NCBI RefSeq assembly: GCF_051622035.1
Contig: NC_135355.1
Location: 22,250,486 to 22,314,485 of the forward strand
Reading direction: 5' to 3'
Source: Arctopsyche grandis
Lineage: Eukaryota; Arthropoda; Insecta; Trichoptera; Hydropsychidae
Length of the DNA: 64,000 nt
A program made the position numbers and the translations under genes. The notes under the pieces are model-generated. The model was not told the DNA's origin. It ran no database searches and saw nothing but the letters and a program-made list of their open reading frames with translations. Positions 22,590 through 33,627 of this stretch are shown here, one piece after another (the first letter of the stretch is position 1; each line of letters starts with the position of its first letter).

Positions 22590-22700
22590 GCTGAATAGTC
22601 CATGCACTGAATTGTCATCCGCTGAGTTGTCGTTCCGCTGAGTCGTCTGCGCCGAAAAGTCGGCGCTAAGTTGGTTTGCGCTGATTTGTCGTGCCACCGC
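22590..22700. repeat. Degenerate short-word tandem array
   Basis: Words of the type GCGCTGAaTTGTCgt / CCGCTGAGTTGTCG recur every 15-20 bp (22591, 22618, 22635, 22652, 22676). The right end is CACCGCAG. Not in a recognisable element, but similar in construction to the array at 56800. Confidence 0.5.
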
Positions 22701-22844
22701 AGGTATTGTATTATATTTTGAGATATGTAGTCCAAAATATTCGACCCAAAAATACTTACCTCTAATTTACGAATATCAAAATTGTATATTTAAAATCAAG
22801 CCAATTAATTACATTTATTTTTTAAATGCAATATTTAAAATCGG

Positions 22845-23036
22845 TCTGTTCTGCCTGTTCCTCTTGTTCCTGTTGTATCCTGCTCGCGCAAATTAAGTGA
22901 GTATGTACGTGAGTATGTACCGTTCACCATGCACCATTCTTTTTTGATCTTTCGACTTAAGATCTTTCGATTTTCGATCTTTGCCTTCCGATATTTGCGT
23001 TTTCTGCCATTTAACATTCTGTCAAGTCACGTAGAC
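22845..23036. mobile_element. Fold-back element of the 29990 family, right half only
   Basis: 'ttcctgttgtatcctgctcg', 'cgcaaattaagtgagtatg', 'cttaagatctttcgatttt' and 'ccgatatttgcgttttctg' follow in the order of the right arm of 29990-30350. It ends with 'cacgtagaccc'. The left arm is absent. Confidence 0.75.
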
Positions 23037-23339
23037 CCATTTAAAATATATCTTTTTATAATTTTAAAACTAAATTTTGTCATAAACACAAAAAAAATAC
23101 ATTTATAAATACTTCTTAATAAAAATGAGAAATATGTAAGTATACATACTAACATATGTATGTATGTATGTATGTACATAATATTCACAGATTAATAGTT
23201 TTTTTAATACATTACATAATTAGTTGATACATTGATTTTTTATTAATAAATTTTTTTCTGAACCTGCCATTATAATTTGTAATAAATTTTGTTCTGGATA
23301 GAATAAAAGAGGGTTCATTTTAAGAGATACTTTAGTTTA

Positions 23340-23835
23340 GAGCTAGTGGTTTGACAGAAACCTGGTGAATTTTCGATGTGGCAGAAAAAATTAGATTGTC
23401 TGCGGACCACTATTTGGTATTCCCATTAACCAAATAAAGTGATGAAACCAGTGTATATGTACTTCCCATTCACACAACCAGTTCGCTCGTCCACGGATCG
23501 ATTATCCGTGACTTGATTCCACCTCCATGATGCCAAGTTCGAGGTAAACCTATTAACCCAGAGACGAAGACGATTACACCTCACAACTCCAGTGTAGGAC
23601 GCATCACGTCGTTGTGAGGTTTGCATTTTTGATGCACGACTCAAAACATGAGGTTTTCGACGTTTCTGTGTTAAAATCGTAGATACAAATATTTTAACGT
23701 GGAAGTGTATTGATCGGTTGTCGAAAAAGTCACGTTGCACTGTGGAATGTCAAATTGTAAACGTTTTCACTGGATACATATTCATTGACAGGTGACTAAC
23801 TGTGCTTAAATCCCGCTACGCGGTCTGTTTTTTTT
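23340..23835. other. Base-balanced block, unclassified
   Basis: About 400 bp (23426-23830) with normal GC content and frequent CG steps. The longest minus-strand frame (104 codons, 23426-23740) matches nothing I know. Possibly a transposon or LTR fragment; ends not found. Confidence 0.3.
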
Positions 23836-24012
23836 ATTATTAAGTTTTGAATATGTGTTTGTTATTTATCAGTAAGATGAATTTGTATTGTTGTAAGTGT
23901 AATTTTATTAATTTTTTAAAACTATTTTTACAATGGAGTTTTATCTCGAAAATTACAGGAAACATATCATTGAGATAAATAAAATTTCACATTAAAATGT
24001 ATATTATTAATA

Positions 24013-24014
<2 letters not shown>

Positions 24015-24066
<52 letters not shown>
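24015..24066. repeat. (TA)n microsatellite
   Basis: About 45 bp of TA dinucleotides followed by a T run. Confidence 0.95.
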
Positions 24067-24075
<9 letters not shown>

Positions 24076-24099
24076 TTTTTTATTCATATACATATATTT

Positions 24100-24640
24100 A
24101 CAGGATATAATGTTTATTTCAAAGTTGGACATGTATTCCTTATCAGATAAGAGTAGCTCTTGTGCCTGATAAGGGAGCTGCGATTCTATTATAAATTCTT
24201 AAAATCTATTATAATATTTTTTATATAAAAATTACATTAAAATTTTTCAGTGCAAGTTTTTTTTGAAGAAGTGTTTAATTTTTTTACTTGTTCTGTTTGA
24301 TTAACAATACAGCGCAATTCAGAAGGGAGATTATTATAGTTATTTATGGCTTGGAAAATATAATGGTTTTGCATTTGTGTTGTTTTAAAATTTGGTGTGA
24401 TAAATTGGTTTCCATTTCTCATTACTTTATAAAATTCTTGATATTCTTTGTTATTTTTTTCTTTACACATTTTTATAATGGAAGCTTGCTTAAATATGTC
24501 ATCGATATTTGGTACTGGAAATAGTTTAAAAAGCGATTTTGTCGAGAAAGTAGAGTTTTTTTTAAGTATTACTTTTATAATAATTTTTTGCGAAACTTTT
24601 ACTGAATTTAGATTTGGGAACCTTCTCTGATCGATTTTAA
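24100..24640 (-). mobile_element. Possible LINE C-terminal remnant
   Basis: The minus-strand frame at 24237-24470 reads 'MCKEKNNKEYQEFYKVMRN' and then 'QNHYIFQAINNYNNLPSEL', ending in a Lys-rich tail. This pattern (an 'I..YN.LP.E' motif shortly before the end) is typical of the last residues of several LINE polyproteins. No RT motif is preserved upstream (24470-24640), so the assignment is weak. Confidence 0.35.
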
Positions 24641-25440
24641 AATAGCTGCGATTCTTTATTTTTCATTTCATTTGAATATTTTTGAGATAATATTATTATA
24701 TTAGAATAATATATATACATACATACATAATTTTCTTCAAAATATAAATCGTAAATTTTTGGGCGATCGATTATTTGTGATAAAAAGTAGAAAGTCTATA
24801 AGCATATAAATCGTTAATTGTATATGTAATTACATAGAGAAAATTTCAAAAAAGAAATACGTACGTACATGAAAGTGAATCACATTTTCATTATTCCAAT
24901 TTCATGAGGTGAAAGTTTGTTTTCGTGATATGATGATCGCATTGTCGACATGTAATAAAAAAATGAACCATCAAAAATTATTTATACTGATTTATAATGT
25001 ACAAATGATAACAATTTTTTTCATTCTTGAGTGCAAAATTTGTTTGAATGACAATGCAATTTAGTCCATCTGTGGTAAAATAATCTTTGTACATTTACCT
25101 CACATAAAACAAGCAAGAGTATAAATGTCTTCGAACCATATGCAGTACATATCTTAATATTTTGGTGTGACATGTTAATAACATTGTACATATATGTATA
25201 TATATGATAAACCAATGACCTTGTTTCAATATTTTGGAAAACAATCCATGTACATATACCCGATTTTACTTAGTAAACAATTTTTTTCATTGAGAGAACT
25301 TTTTATCAGAAATGGATTTAAAATATAAATAAAACAATAAATTTGTGTTTAAAATATGTCATTGTGTCAATTAAAATATTAGAAATGTCGTTATAGCTCA
25401 TTGAAGTGCAGAGGTCATTACTATATAATTAATACTGTTA
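24641..25440. other. AT-rich spacer, nothing recognised
   Basis: Microsatellite and AT-rich DNA without recognisable structure. Confidence 0.4.
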
Positions 25441-25442
25441 GA

Positions 25443-25656
25443 TATTTAAATGACTGTGTTGTTCTTCGACATTAATCAGTTATTGTTTGTTCGCAGTTGC
25501 GATAGCATTGCAATTACAATTGAATAGACTTTAATCATTACCAAAGTTGAATAAATTTTTTATTGCTATCAATACCAGTTCAATTGTTAAAATTAAAACA
25601 TTAGATGGTACATATTTATGTATGTATTATAAAAAAATCATTACATCAAAATGTTG
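25443..25656 (+). promoter_or_regulatory. Candidate TATA+Inr promoter and noncoding first exon of FAAH copy 2
   Basis: TATTTAAA (25443-25450) stands 28-35 bp upstream of the A (25478) of an initiator-like ATCAGTT. A donor GTATGT begins at 25657. Copy 2's ATG-bearing exon has a good acceptor (CCAATACAG, ending 26539) 9 bp before the ATG, so an upstream noncoding exon is required; this is the best candidate I see. The DPE position does not match. Confidence 0.3.
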
Positions 25657-25715
25657 GTATGTTTAAATTTTTATTTTACTGTAAATATAATATGAGATTC
25701 ATACCTATTTTTATA

Positions 25716-26380
25716 CAGTTTTTGCAAGCCTATTTCACCCTTTTGCAAATGAAATTCATCCTTTACAAAAATTGTATTAAAAAATAAAGAAACCGAATTA
25801 AACAATATGTGCTTTTTATGTATTTTAATTTAAACTTATATTTATATTTGTACATACATACATACATATTTATTTAGAAGGTGCAAATATTATTTTTATT
25901 TTTTTATTTTCAATTTTTATTCAGTTAATCAAGCTAATACATACATATGTACATAATTCAGGAAATATGGTTATTAAAAGTATGTTGGACGTTCCAAGCT
26001 CGATGGCTTTATATTATAATTATAATTTTAACTTTTAATAACCATATTTCCTGAATTATGTACATATGTATTAACTTGATTAGCTGAATAAAAATTGAAA
26101 AATTGAAAATAAAAAAATAAAAAAAATATTTGCACCTTCTAAATAAATATGTATGTATATACAAATATGAATATAAGTTTAAACTAAAATACATAAAAAG
26201 CACAAATTGTTTAATTCGGTTTCTTTATTTTTTAAAACGATTTTTGAAAAGGATGAATTTCATTTGCAAAAGGGTTAATTTCATTTGCAAAAGAATTAAT
26301 TTCATTTGCAAAAGGAAGAATTTCATTTGCAAAAGGGTGAATTTCATTTGCAAAAGGGTGAAATAGGCTTGCAAAAACTG
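25716..26380. mobile_element. Giant fold-back element flanked by TA, asymmetric arms
   Basis: Left end 'cagtttttgcaagcctattt', right end its mirror 'aaataggcttgcaaaaactg'; TA dinucleotides on both sides (25714-25715, 26381-26382) suggest a Tc1/mariner-type MITE. The arms (25716-25980 and 26033-26380) pair with few mismatches around a loop of about 50 bp. The right arm is longer because a 21-bp word present once in the left arm (around 25735-25757) has been amplified to five copies in it. No transposase. It lies in the presumed 5' UTR intron of FAAH copy 2. Confidence 0.8.
26256..26360. repeat. Minisatellite, 21-bp unit x 5
   Basis: Unit 'aatttcatttgcaaaagggtg' with small variations in its last four bases. 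It lies inside the right arm of the 25716 fold-back element. The translated frame (repeated 'NFICKRV') has no meaning as a protein. Confidence 0.9.
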
Positions 26381-26548
26381 TAAGAAAATTTAATATAAAA
26401 TATGTATAATACATTCTTAATAGGATAACTCTTTGTGGCAGAAAAGTTTTTGTAACAAAAATATAAAGTAAAAATTTATAGTTAAGAATCATAAGCTAGA
26501 TTTATTTAAATAAACATTATTTCACGTTTTCCAATACAGGTGCTGATA

Positions 26549-29006
26549 ATGCATATAATTGGTAGAAAATTTCTACGATCTTTATTATGGATCCTAGGTT
26601 TATTTGTAAATCCAATTATATATTTATTAAATTGTAGAGGAAAAAAAACAGTTCCTCCAATAACAAATCCCCTACTTACAATAAGCGCTGCAGAATTAGC
26701 AAAAAGAATTAGAGAACGAAAGGTTGTGTTTTTTATTTATTTATCAAGTATATAAATATTTACTTTAAAATAATTAACTGATAATTCAATTTCAGTTAAA
26801 AAGTGAAGATGTTATTAAAGCATACATTGAACGTTGTAAAGAGGTCAATCCAATCATTAATGCTGTGGTTGAACCAAGATATGACATAGCACTAACAGAA
26901 GCTAAAAACATTGATCAGATGATAGCTTCCGGAACGCATTCAATAGAACAGTTAGAGAAAATCTATCCACTTTTAGGAATTCCCATAACAGTGAAAGAAA
27001 GCATAGCAGTTGCTGGTAATTATAATTGAAAGTTTTATGTATTTGCTTATTTTTATATTAAATATTTATAAATCATGATAATTTTTCATTTCAGGGATGA
27101 GTAATGAAGCCGGCAGATTTAGATCTAAACGAATACCAGCCGTAAAGGATGCTGATTGCATAGCACAAGTACGTGCAGCTGGAGCAATACCGTTGTTGGT
27201 CAGCAATACTCCTGAACTGTGTATGTGTTGGGAAACTTTCAACTATGTGACAGGAACAACAAAGAACCCTTATGATACTAGAAAAACTGTTGGTGGTTCT
27301 TCAGGCGGTGAGGTATTGATATAGAAAAATAACTTTTGAAATTGTTTTTCATTGAAATTAGCACAAAATATTCATAAAATTTTAGGCAGCTTTGATATCT
27401 TCGGGAGCTTCTTTAATAGGCATTGGTTCCGATATAGCTGGTTCTTTGAGGCTTCCAGCCATGTATACTGGTATTTTTGGACATAAACCAACACCATATG
27501 CTGTATCAACTGATGGACATAAGCCTTATTGTACATACGAAGAGTGGAACGAAGTTTTTATCCTGGGACCTATGACCAGATATGCCGAAGATTTACCACT
27601 GATTTTGAATGTTTTAAAAAATCCTAAAGGTCCTAATTTACAACTTGAAAAAAAGGTATTTAAAAATATGAAAATTTGAACGTTTGAAGTAAAATTGTTT
27701 CTTTTAGTTAGTATAAAATAAATAAACTATAAATTTTATGTAAGTAAAATTCATAACTTTAATAAGATACATAAATTAATTTCTTATAGAGTAATTGTTT
27801 TTAAGGTGCCAATCGAAGAAATAAAATTCTTTTTTATGGAAGGTGATGGCTCAGGTGCTACAAATGAAATAAATTCAGATATGTATGATGCTATTCATCG
27901 GGTCATAAGGTATCTCGAAAATAAGCAGATTAAAGTGCAAAAGGTAATAAAATTACTTCATATGTAATAAAAGGTTCGGTGATTATTGGTCACGAAGTGC
28001 TCGCCCAAAAGTCACTAAAATCTCTAACAGAACATCTGGCAGCCGAAAAGTCCTTCATACTAACGAGAACTTGAGTGCCAAATATTCCGTATTCGCGATT
28101 TTCATGGCAAAAATTTCCTTTTGGCGATTGTGAAGTGACTAATAATCCAATTACCGTAATAAAAATACTGACTTCAAAAAACTTAAATGGCTCAATTGCA
28201 ATTTACATAAGTACAAAGGTTTATTATTAATCACATATTGGTCAATGAACATTATTTCTCATTAAAAATATTCATTCAGTAATTTATAAACAAATAGTTT
28301 AATTAAATGTCATAAACAGCAAATTATAAATTTTACACTATTTCTAAATAATCGCACAATTTTTATATTTATTTTAGGCCAATTTGAAAAAGTTGAAATA
28401 TTGTTTTGAAGTGTCTGTTTTAAATCTTTTGCGTTTGGAAGGAGTTGAAACAATATTTTCAAAACCTGGAAATCCATCAGAATGGAGATCAGTATCGAAA
28501 GAATTTTTTAAAAAAATATTTGGACTTTCAAAATCAACATTTACCTGTATAGCCTATGGATTTCTCAAAAAGCTGTCAAGGCTTATTCCTAAAAGTGATT
28601 ATGAAAAAGCTATAAAAATAAACCAAGAATTGAAAACAGAATTTATGGTAAAAATTCATAAAATAATTAAAAAGCCTTTGAATGAATTTATTTTCGTTTT
28701 GATTTTACATTTTATACTATAAATTTTTTTCAGGATCTTCTTCAAGATAATGGAGTCTGTCTTTATCCCACATTTATTAAAAATGCTCCATTCCATTATG
28801 ATTATATTTCACATTTAATGGACTTTACATATTTATTCATGTTCAATAGTTTAGGTTTACCAGCAACGAATTGTCCTGTTGGTATAGCTATGAATGGCTT
28901 ACCAATTGGGATTCAAGTAGTCGCAAGTCCAGGATGTGATCATTTGCTATTTTCTGTTGCAAAAGAGTTAGAGAACGCATTCGGTGGATGGATACCACCA
29001 TCTTAA
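26549..29006 (+). CDS. FAAH2: Fatty-acid amide hydrolase 2-like, copy 2
   Basis: Seven exons: 26549-26722, 26796-27015, 27095-27312, 27386-27655, 27806-27943, 28378-28647 and 28734-29006; 1563 nt, 520 aa (human FAAH2 has 532). All introns are GT-AG and phases agree. An N-terminal hydrophobic anchor (about residues 8-27, 'FLRSLLWILGLFVNPIIYLL') is followed by the amidase-signature domain. Catalytic residues: Lys125 in 'ITVKES', Ser200 in 'GGSSGGE' and nucleophile Ser224 in 'DIAGSLRLP'. The Lys-Ser distances of 75 and 99 are exactly those of FAAH. The family hydrolyses N-acylethanolamines and primary fatty amides at membranes. The C-terminal 'FGGWIPPS' block is conserved in all three copies. 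The ATG at 26549 is used because a splice acceptor ends at 26539. The frame is intact and the introns are short apart from a MITE in intron 5, so this is probably the active member of the 1/2 pair. Confidence 0.94.
27973..28156. mobile_element. MITE, CGGTTCGGTGATTA family
   Basis: Ends 'ggttcggtgattattggtca' and, reversed, 'cggtaattggattattagtc' form an imperfect 22-bp inverted repeat. The inside 'gcagccgaaaagtcc', 'gaacttgagtgccaaatat' is also found in reverse at 55505-55692. It sits in intron 5 of FAAH copy 2. Confidence 0.7.
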
Positions 29007-29465
29007 AGCGTAGTTAGATGATGATCGATAAATATTTTGTCAATTATTACATTTTATTTTTAAATTTATACTGCATTTAAAAATACATACTGGTTTACTG
29101 ATTTACGCCACATGGCGTATTTTAAAAATTCTATTGAACAGGTTGTATATGTATCTATAGGAAATAAACTCGTGCACATTGAAACCATATTAATGATCAA
29201 AAATTTTATATATTCACATTTATGGAAACCTTATCAAAGGTGAGAAAAAACTCTTTTTTCTGGGGGCATACAGTGATATAAAATACTTTTATAGACCCAA
29301 AATGACTGAAATGTAGTATTTTAGACTGATTCAGGAAAGATTTTCTGTTGTATAATTTTTTAACTAATAAAATTCTTAATCATTCAATTAATAAAAGTTT
29401 TCTTTATTGAAATATCTATTAATTATTTTTAATACCGAATATCTAGGCATGTATGTAATTAATCG
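29007..29465. other. 3' flank of FAAH copy 2, nothing else recognised
   Basis: AT-rich; no convincing AATAAA within the first 100 bp apart from variant signals ('gataaatat' at 29029). No repeats recognised. Confidence 0.35.
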
Positions 29466-29580
29466 TCATCATCATTTACAGGCATTAATCATCAATTGCT
29501 GGATGAAGCCCTTCCAACTCGCATGTATTCGTATCTGTTTTACGCAACTTTCATTAACCTCACCCCACACATTTTCACTT
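29466..29580 (-). mobile_element. LINE 3' tail fragment
   Basis: 'catcatcatttacaggcatt', 'attgctggatgaagccctt', 'cgtatctgttttacgcaac' and 'ccccacacattttc' run parallel to 14140-14255, the 3' end of the long LINE, in the same (minus) orientation, with about 75-80 percent identity by eye. Confidence 0.7.
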
Positions 29581-29591
29581 TATCTATGTAC

Positions 29592-29960
29592 GTAGTAACA
29601 ATAGATGAAGTTTTGTGATCATGCGAAAATTCAGAAATCGATTACTGATCACGTTTTCATGATCTAGAAAAAATGTGTGTGTGTCTGTGTATTTTGGGGA
29701 TTTTTTGAACACTGTTAGTCCTATCGAACTGAAACTTAGTATTGATTACTGAAATTATTATCGACATGACGTAATTTTTTTTCAAATTAAGTTGACCGGA
29801 AATGGTACCTCCCCTTATAGGTGTCCTCTTTTTTTAAATGTTTGAATTCAAGCGTGTGACCAGTTTTAGTGTGACGGGTGATCACATGTGACCGATCTAG
29901 AGCGACCGGTTGTCCTGTGATCGGTTCACATTTGACTAGTAATCATCGAACCGGGCTGCG
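29592..29960. repeat. Interspersed repeat family R1
   Basis: Starts 'gtagtaacaatagatgaag' as does the copy at 54966. It contains 'gtgtctgtgtattttgggga', 'ctatcgaactgaaacttagt', 'tacctccccttataggtgtc', then GTGACCAGTTTT/GTGACGGGTGATCACATG words (the reverse of the GGTCAC array at 56800). It ends in 'cacatttgactagtaatcat' and CGAACCG. Confidence 0.65.
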
Positions 29961-29989
29961 GGACTGCAGCTTCCCAGTATAGTAAATAT

Positions 29990-30350
29990 CGGTCTCCGTG
30001 ACGGGCTGGAAAACGCAAATATCGGAAGGCAAAGATCGAAAATCGAAAGATCTTAAGTCGAAAGATCAAAAAATAGGGTGGATGGTAAACGGTACATACT
30101 CACTTAATTTGCGCGAGCAGGATACAACATGAACAAGAGGAACAGGCTTTTCCTCCCGTATTCTGCGCGAGCACATTAATACGGGAGGAAAAGCCTATTC
30201 CTCTTGTTCCTGTTGTATCCTGCTCGCGCAAATTAAGTGAGTATGTACCGTTTACCATGCACCCTTTTTTTTGATCTTTCGATTTTCGATCTTTGCCTTC
30301 CGATATTTGCGTTTTCCGGAATTTCACATTCCGGCCCGTGAGGTAGACCC
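29990..30350. mobile_element. Fold-back element with 9-bp target duplication (complete, 361 bp)
   Basis: Flanked on both sides by AGTAAATAT (29981-29989, 30351-30359). The terminal repeats CGGTCTCCGTGACGGG / (reversed) GGGTCTACCTCACGGG continue into arms that pair over almost their whole length: 'gcaaagatcgaaaatcgaaa', 'gcgagcaggatacaacatg' and 'gcttttcctcccgtattctg'. The loop is a few bases near 30163-30175. Long inverted arms with 9-bp duplications are typical of the Mutator-like (MULE) superfamily; that assignment is an inference. No frame. Confidence 0.85.
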
Positions 30351-30360
30351 AGTAAATATG

Positions 30361-30467
30361 CATGCTGTTTTTGTTTGCATTTAGTCACCGGTATGGTCAA
30401 CGAGAGCTACTATAGGCTGATTCATCTCTGCAGCCCCCCTACTTTAAATTCTCACGAGCCGCCACTG
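30361..30467. mobile_element. hAT-like right-end fragment
   Basis: 'tcacgagccgccactg' at 30452-30467 is the right terminal repeat of a widespread hAT type (CAGTGGCGGCTCGTGA reversed). No left end is present; the element is cut on its left by the neighbouring fold-back. Confidence 0.4.
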
Positions 30468-30739
30468 GTACATAAAACTTGGAAATTAACATAAGAAAAA
30501 ACAGTGAAATTAAATAATTAAATGTGAGTATTAAATTTCAGAGTTAGTAAGATTATTCAAAAAATGACTATATAAAAATAAAATTAAAAAACTATATAAA
30601 ATATAAAAAATAAGAAAACAAATAAACAAACTATATAAAATAAATTAACTATATCAAATATAAAAAATAAAATATAAAACGTTCATTGAAGTTAGAATTA
30701 TAGCTAAAACAATAAGTTGTGAAAAAAAAATTGATATTA

Positions 30740-31538
30740 AGGTCGGTTTATACTTTAACAGCACTGCACGACTCCGTTTCAAATATGTCATTTTATTACA
30801 TTTCTATTCATATCTACCTACACGTCGCGGTCACGTCACGTTTACAGCAATTTGGCCGAGTGCAAGGCAAAATTGGCTTACTTATACATTACAGGCCATG
30901 ACGATACGGCGCAATATTGCTTACGTCGTATTGTCGAGTACTTACAATACGAATGCACGTGCATTCGTCGCTACGCGTCAGAATACAAGTCAGCAAAAAT
31001 TTTTCGGCGTTTATCGAACGAAAAATTATGTATAATCGCGTTGTTGTTGGAAGAAGAATCTCAAGAAGGCAATAAAAAAGCACGGAGGCGTTTTGATGTG
31101 CATCCCATGTTAAAAAATAGAAAAACCGAAGGAGAGTTTTGGACACTATAAAGAGCTTGTGGATGATGGACTAAATTTTTTTAAATATTTCCGTAAAAAA
31201 ATTTAAATTTTTTTTAAATATTTGCGCCAAAATCATGTCGAAAGATTGAACAGCTGTCAACTGTTACTATCGATAATTGGTCCAAAACAGCAAAGCGGCA
31301 GACTCATGGCACGTAATTCGCGTGTATATTTCCACGATGGCCAAAAAACGGATACGGTACGTTGACGGATGTTGCTGTAAGGTATGAACAGAAAATGTCG
31401 GGTACTGCTGTAAGCCTGCCGTGGCGTAAACGTGACGGTTGGTATGAATATACCCATACAAAATGTACCAAAGAATACTTTTCGTACGGCCGGATACCTG
31501 CTGAAGTCGGTGCGTGCTGACTAGGTATGAACAGACCT
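30740..31538 (+). mobile_element. PIF/Harbinger element with transposase N-terminal fragment (799 bp)
   Basis: Ends AGGTCGGTTTATACTT and, reversed, AGGTCTGTTCATACC; TTA on both sides (30737-30739, 31539-31541), the typical 3-bp duplication. The internal plus-strand frame 30852-31151 reads 'EKLCIIALLLEEESQEG', 'RRRFDVHPMLKNRKTEG' and 'EFWTL', then after a stop words like 'FFKYF'. This is the N-terminal part of HARBI1-like nucleases; the catalytic domain is missing (internal deletion). The terminal sequence is shared with the MITEs at 12456 and 13805. Confidence 0.85.
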
Positions 31539-31559
31539 TTAATTGCATAAGAGATAAAT

Positions 31560-33300
31560 TATATAATCTTGTTTAAATCACCGCTATTTCATCAAGGCTC
31601 TGTAAATCCCATTATCTAAAAACCAATATCAAATTTTATCAACACAGATATGAGGTTTTTAGTTGAATCAATCTAAAAATAAGGGTTCTTTAGATTTATG
31701 ATATTACCAAAGTTGATTGCACTGTTTGATGAGCACCGTTTAATTAAGTTGGCACTCATGCTAAATCTGACAGTTGGTGGTCGATGGCTGTTGGTGTTGT
31801 CGTATTTCGTGGTGTTCGTGCATTTCGTTAATATAATTGTATATTATTAAATTAAATAAACATGTAAATAAAAACAACTTCATTTTGTTTTTCAACATAT
31901 TTTTTTAGATGATGGAAATACACCTATCTACAGTTATACGAGTGCAAATGCACAAATCTATAGTGTATTGTTCTTCAATAATTTGAACATCTAATCTTAT
32001 TAAGGTAACTAATCGAAAATAAATGTAATGATAGATATACTTTTTTTTGTTTGGTATATCTGCAAGTTTGTATTCAATGAATAAAATGAAATGTTAAGTT
32101 TTGAATTAGAAAATATGACTTGCAAGTAGTAGCCCATTCTACTTTTCAATGAACTTGAATATTGAAATGTTTTTCAAGCAATATATTATATATTTCAACT
32201 AAATATATTTTTGAAATTAAATCGAAATATGTAGTTACATTCAATTTCAAAAATATATTCTTATATTTAATGTAAAATTAATTCTTGTTCTTTCTGAAAT
32301 TATATACATATATATAGTTTTGCCTAATGGAATAAATTCATATGACATCATATACTTTATTACCTTTTTAAACAATTTTGAAGCAATCATGTTAAAGTAC
32401 ATTATATCGTATATTTGTATATGCAGACCTGTGGCCTGGGTCTCCCAAAAATATTCTTAATTGACCAGCACTGCTGTTTTGAATCTTAAATATGCATACA
32501 TTTCAGATTATACCAATCACTCGCGGCAATTTTAAAAACAATTATCAAATAGGTTGAACTCCTGACAAAAAACCGTGGCCCTGCATAGATATACATATGT
32601 ATACAAAACCTTGTCTAGCATGGAATACATTAATGTTCATTGTTTCTAAATCAAGTTTTCAAATGACAATTTTACGGTGTGTAACTCGGCATTGGTTTAT
32701 TATTCACATTCATAAAAGCAATTTAGTGTGTGGGTATGGCAACGGACGTCAGTGTATTTTATTTGAATGGTTGTGTTCTATTCTGTAATCAAAATGATTT
32801 CATCCTATTGTGATGTACTTGTTGAGATCATTTCTTTTATTGTTATCCACTTGCTCAATGCTTGCGACTATTTTGTATGGTTGTTATATTTATGGCAATA
32901 TTTGCTCGAGTATCATTACTGCGAATTTTCATAGTGATGTACAAATAATGGTATACTTTTGATTCAATTTAATAGTGTTGGGATATTTGATCGATTTGTG
33001 TCACTTATCAAGTTTCGAAAATTTCTGTTTGTGCAATACCATTTTTGCAATGTGTGAAAAGTGTTAACAATTTCAGCTCTTGTCATATATTTTACTGACA
33101 ACTTTCCGTTCGTTTCTAATTTTAGTCTTTAGAAACTGCTTAAAATATTTATTTTGATTTTGGTGAACACTAAGATGTTTATAATTCTTTTATTAAAGGT
33201 TCTGATTTTTTTATTGTTAGATACTTTTTATTGTTCATAATACATCTTAGGTCCATATGTAAAAATGTGTGTAACGCACACAGGCGGTAGAAATATCTAG
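31560..33300. other. AT-rich intergenic DNA, nothing recognised
   Basis: No exon, RNA gene or repeat edge that I can support. Some balanced sequence near 32560-32800 has only short frames. Confidence 0.4.
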
Positions 33301-33499
33301 GCGGCCGAAATAAATGAGACATTCCCTTATTTGTATTTTTTCTTATTTTAAATTTTTTTATGATTGTGTTAAATGCTGTATTATTTTTTTAATTTTTTGT
33401 ATATTAATTTTTTGCTTTTGCTTTTTGTTGTATCTATTCATTTTTTATTTTATTTTTTGTTTTATACCTCTCTTCTCTTATTTTATTATTTTATTGTAT

Positions 33500-33546
33500 A
33501 GGCCATTGTGGCGCATTAGGTTCTTCCTGTAATGCCATAATGGTCA
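33500..33546 (+). repeat. Short hairpin repeat ('GCGCATTGGGG' family)
   Basis: 'ggccattgtggcgcattagg' ... 'ccataatggtc': the outer words pair (GACCATTATGG with CCATTGTGGC, imperfectly). Compare 3233 and 37771. Confidence 0.45.
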
Positions 33547-33627
33547 AAAACGTTAAATAAATAAAAATGAGAGGGATATAACGGGATAGCAGGTATAGCT
33601 TTGGTATGCATAGAGCTAGATGCATAC

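Noticed and set aside
26130-26366. Open frame with repeated NFICKRV as a repeat protein
   Set aside because: Produced by a 21-bp minisatellite whose period is a multiple of three, inside a noncoding palindrome.
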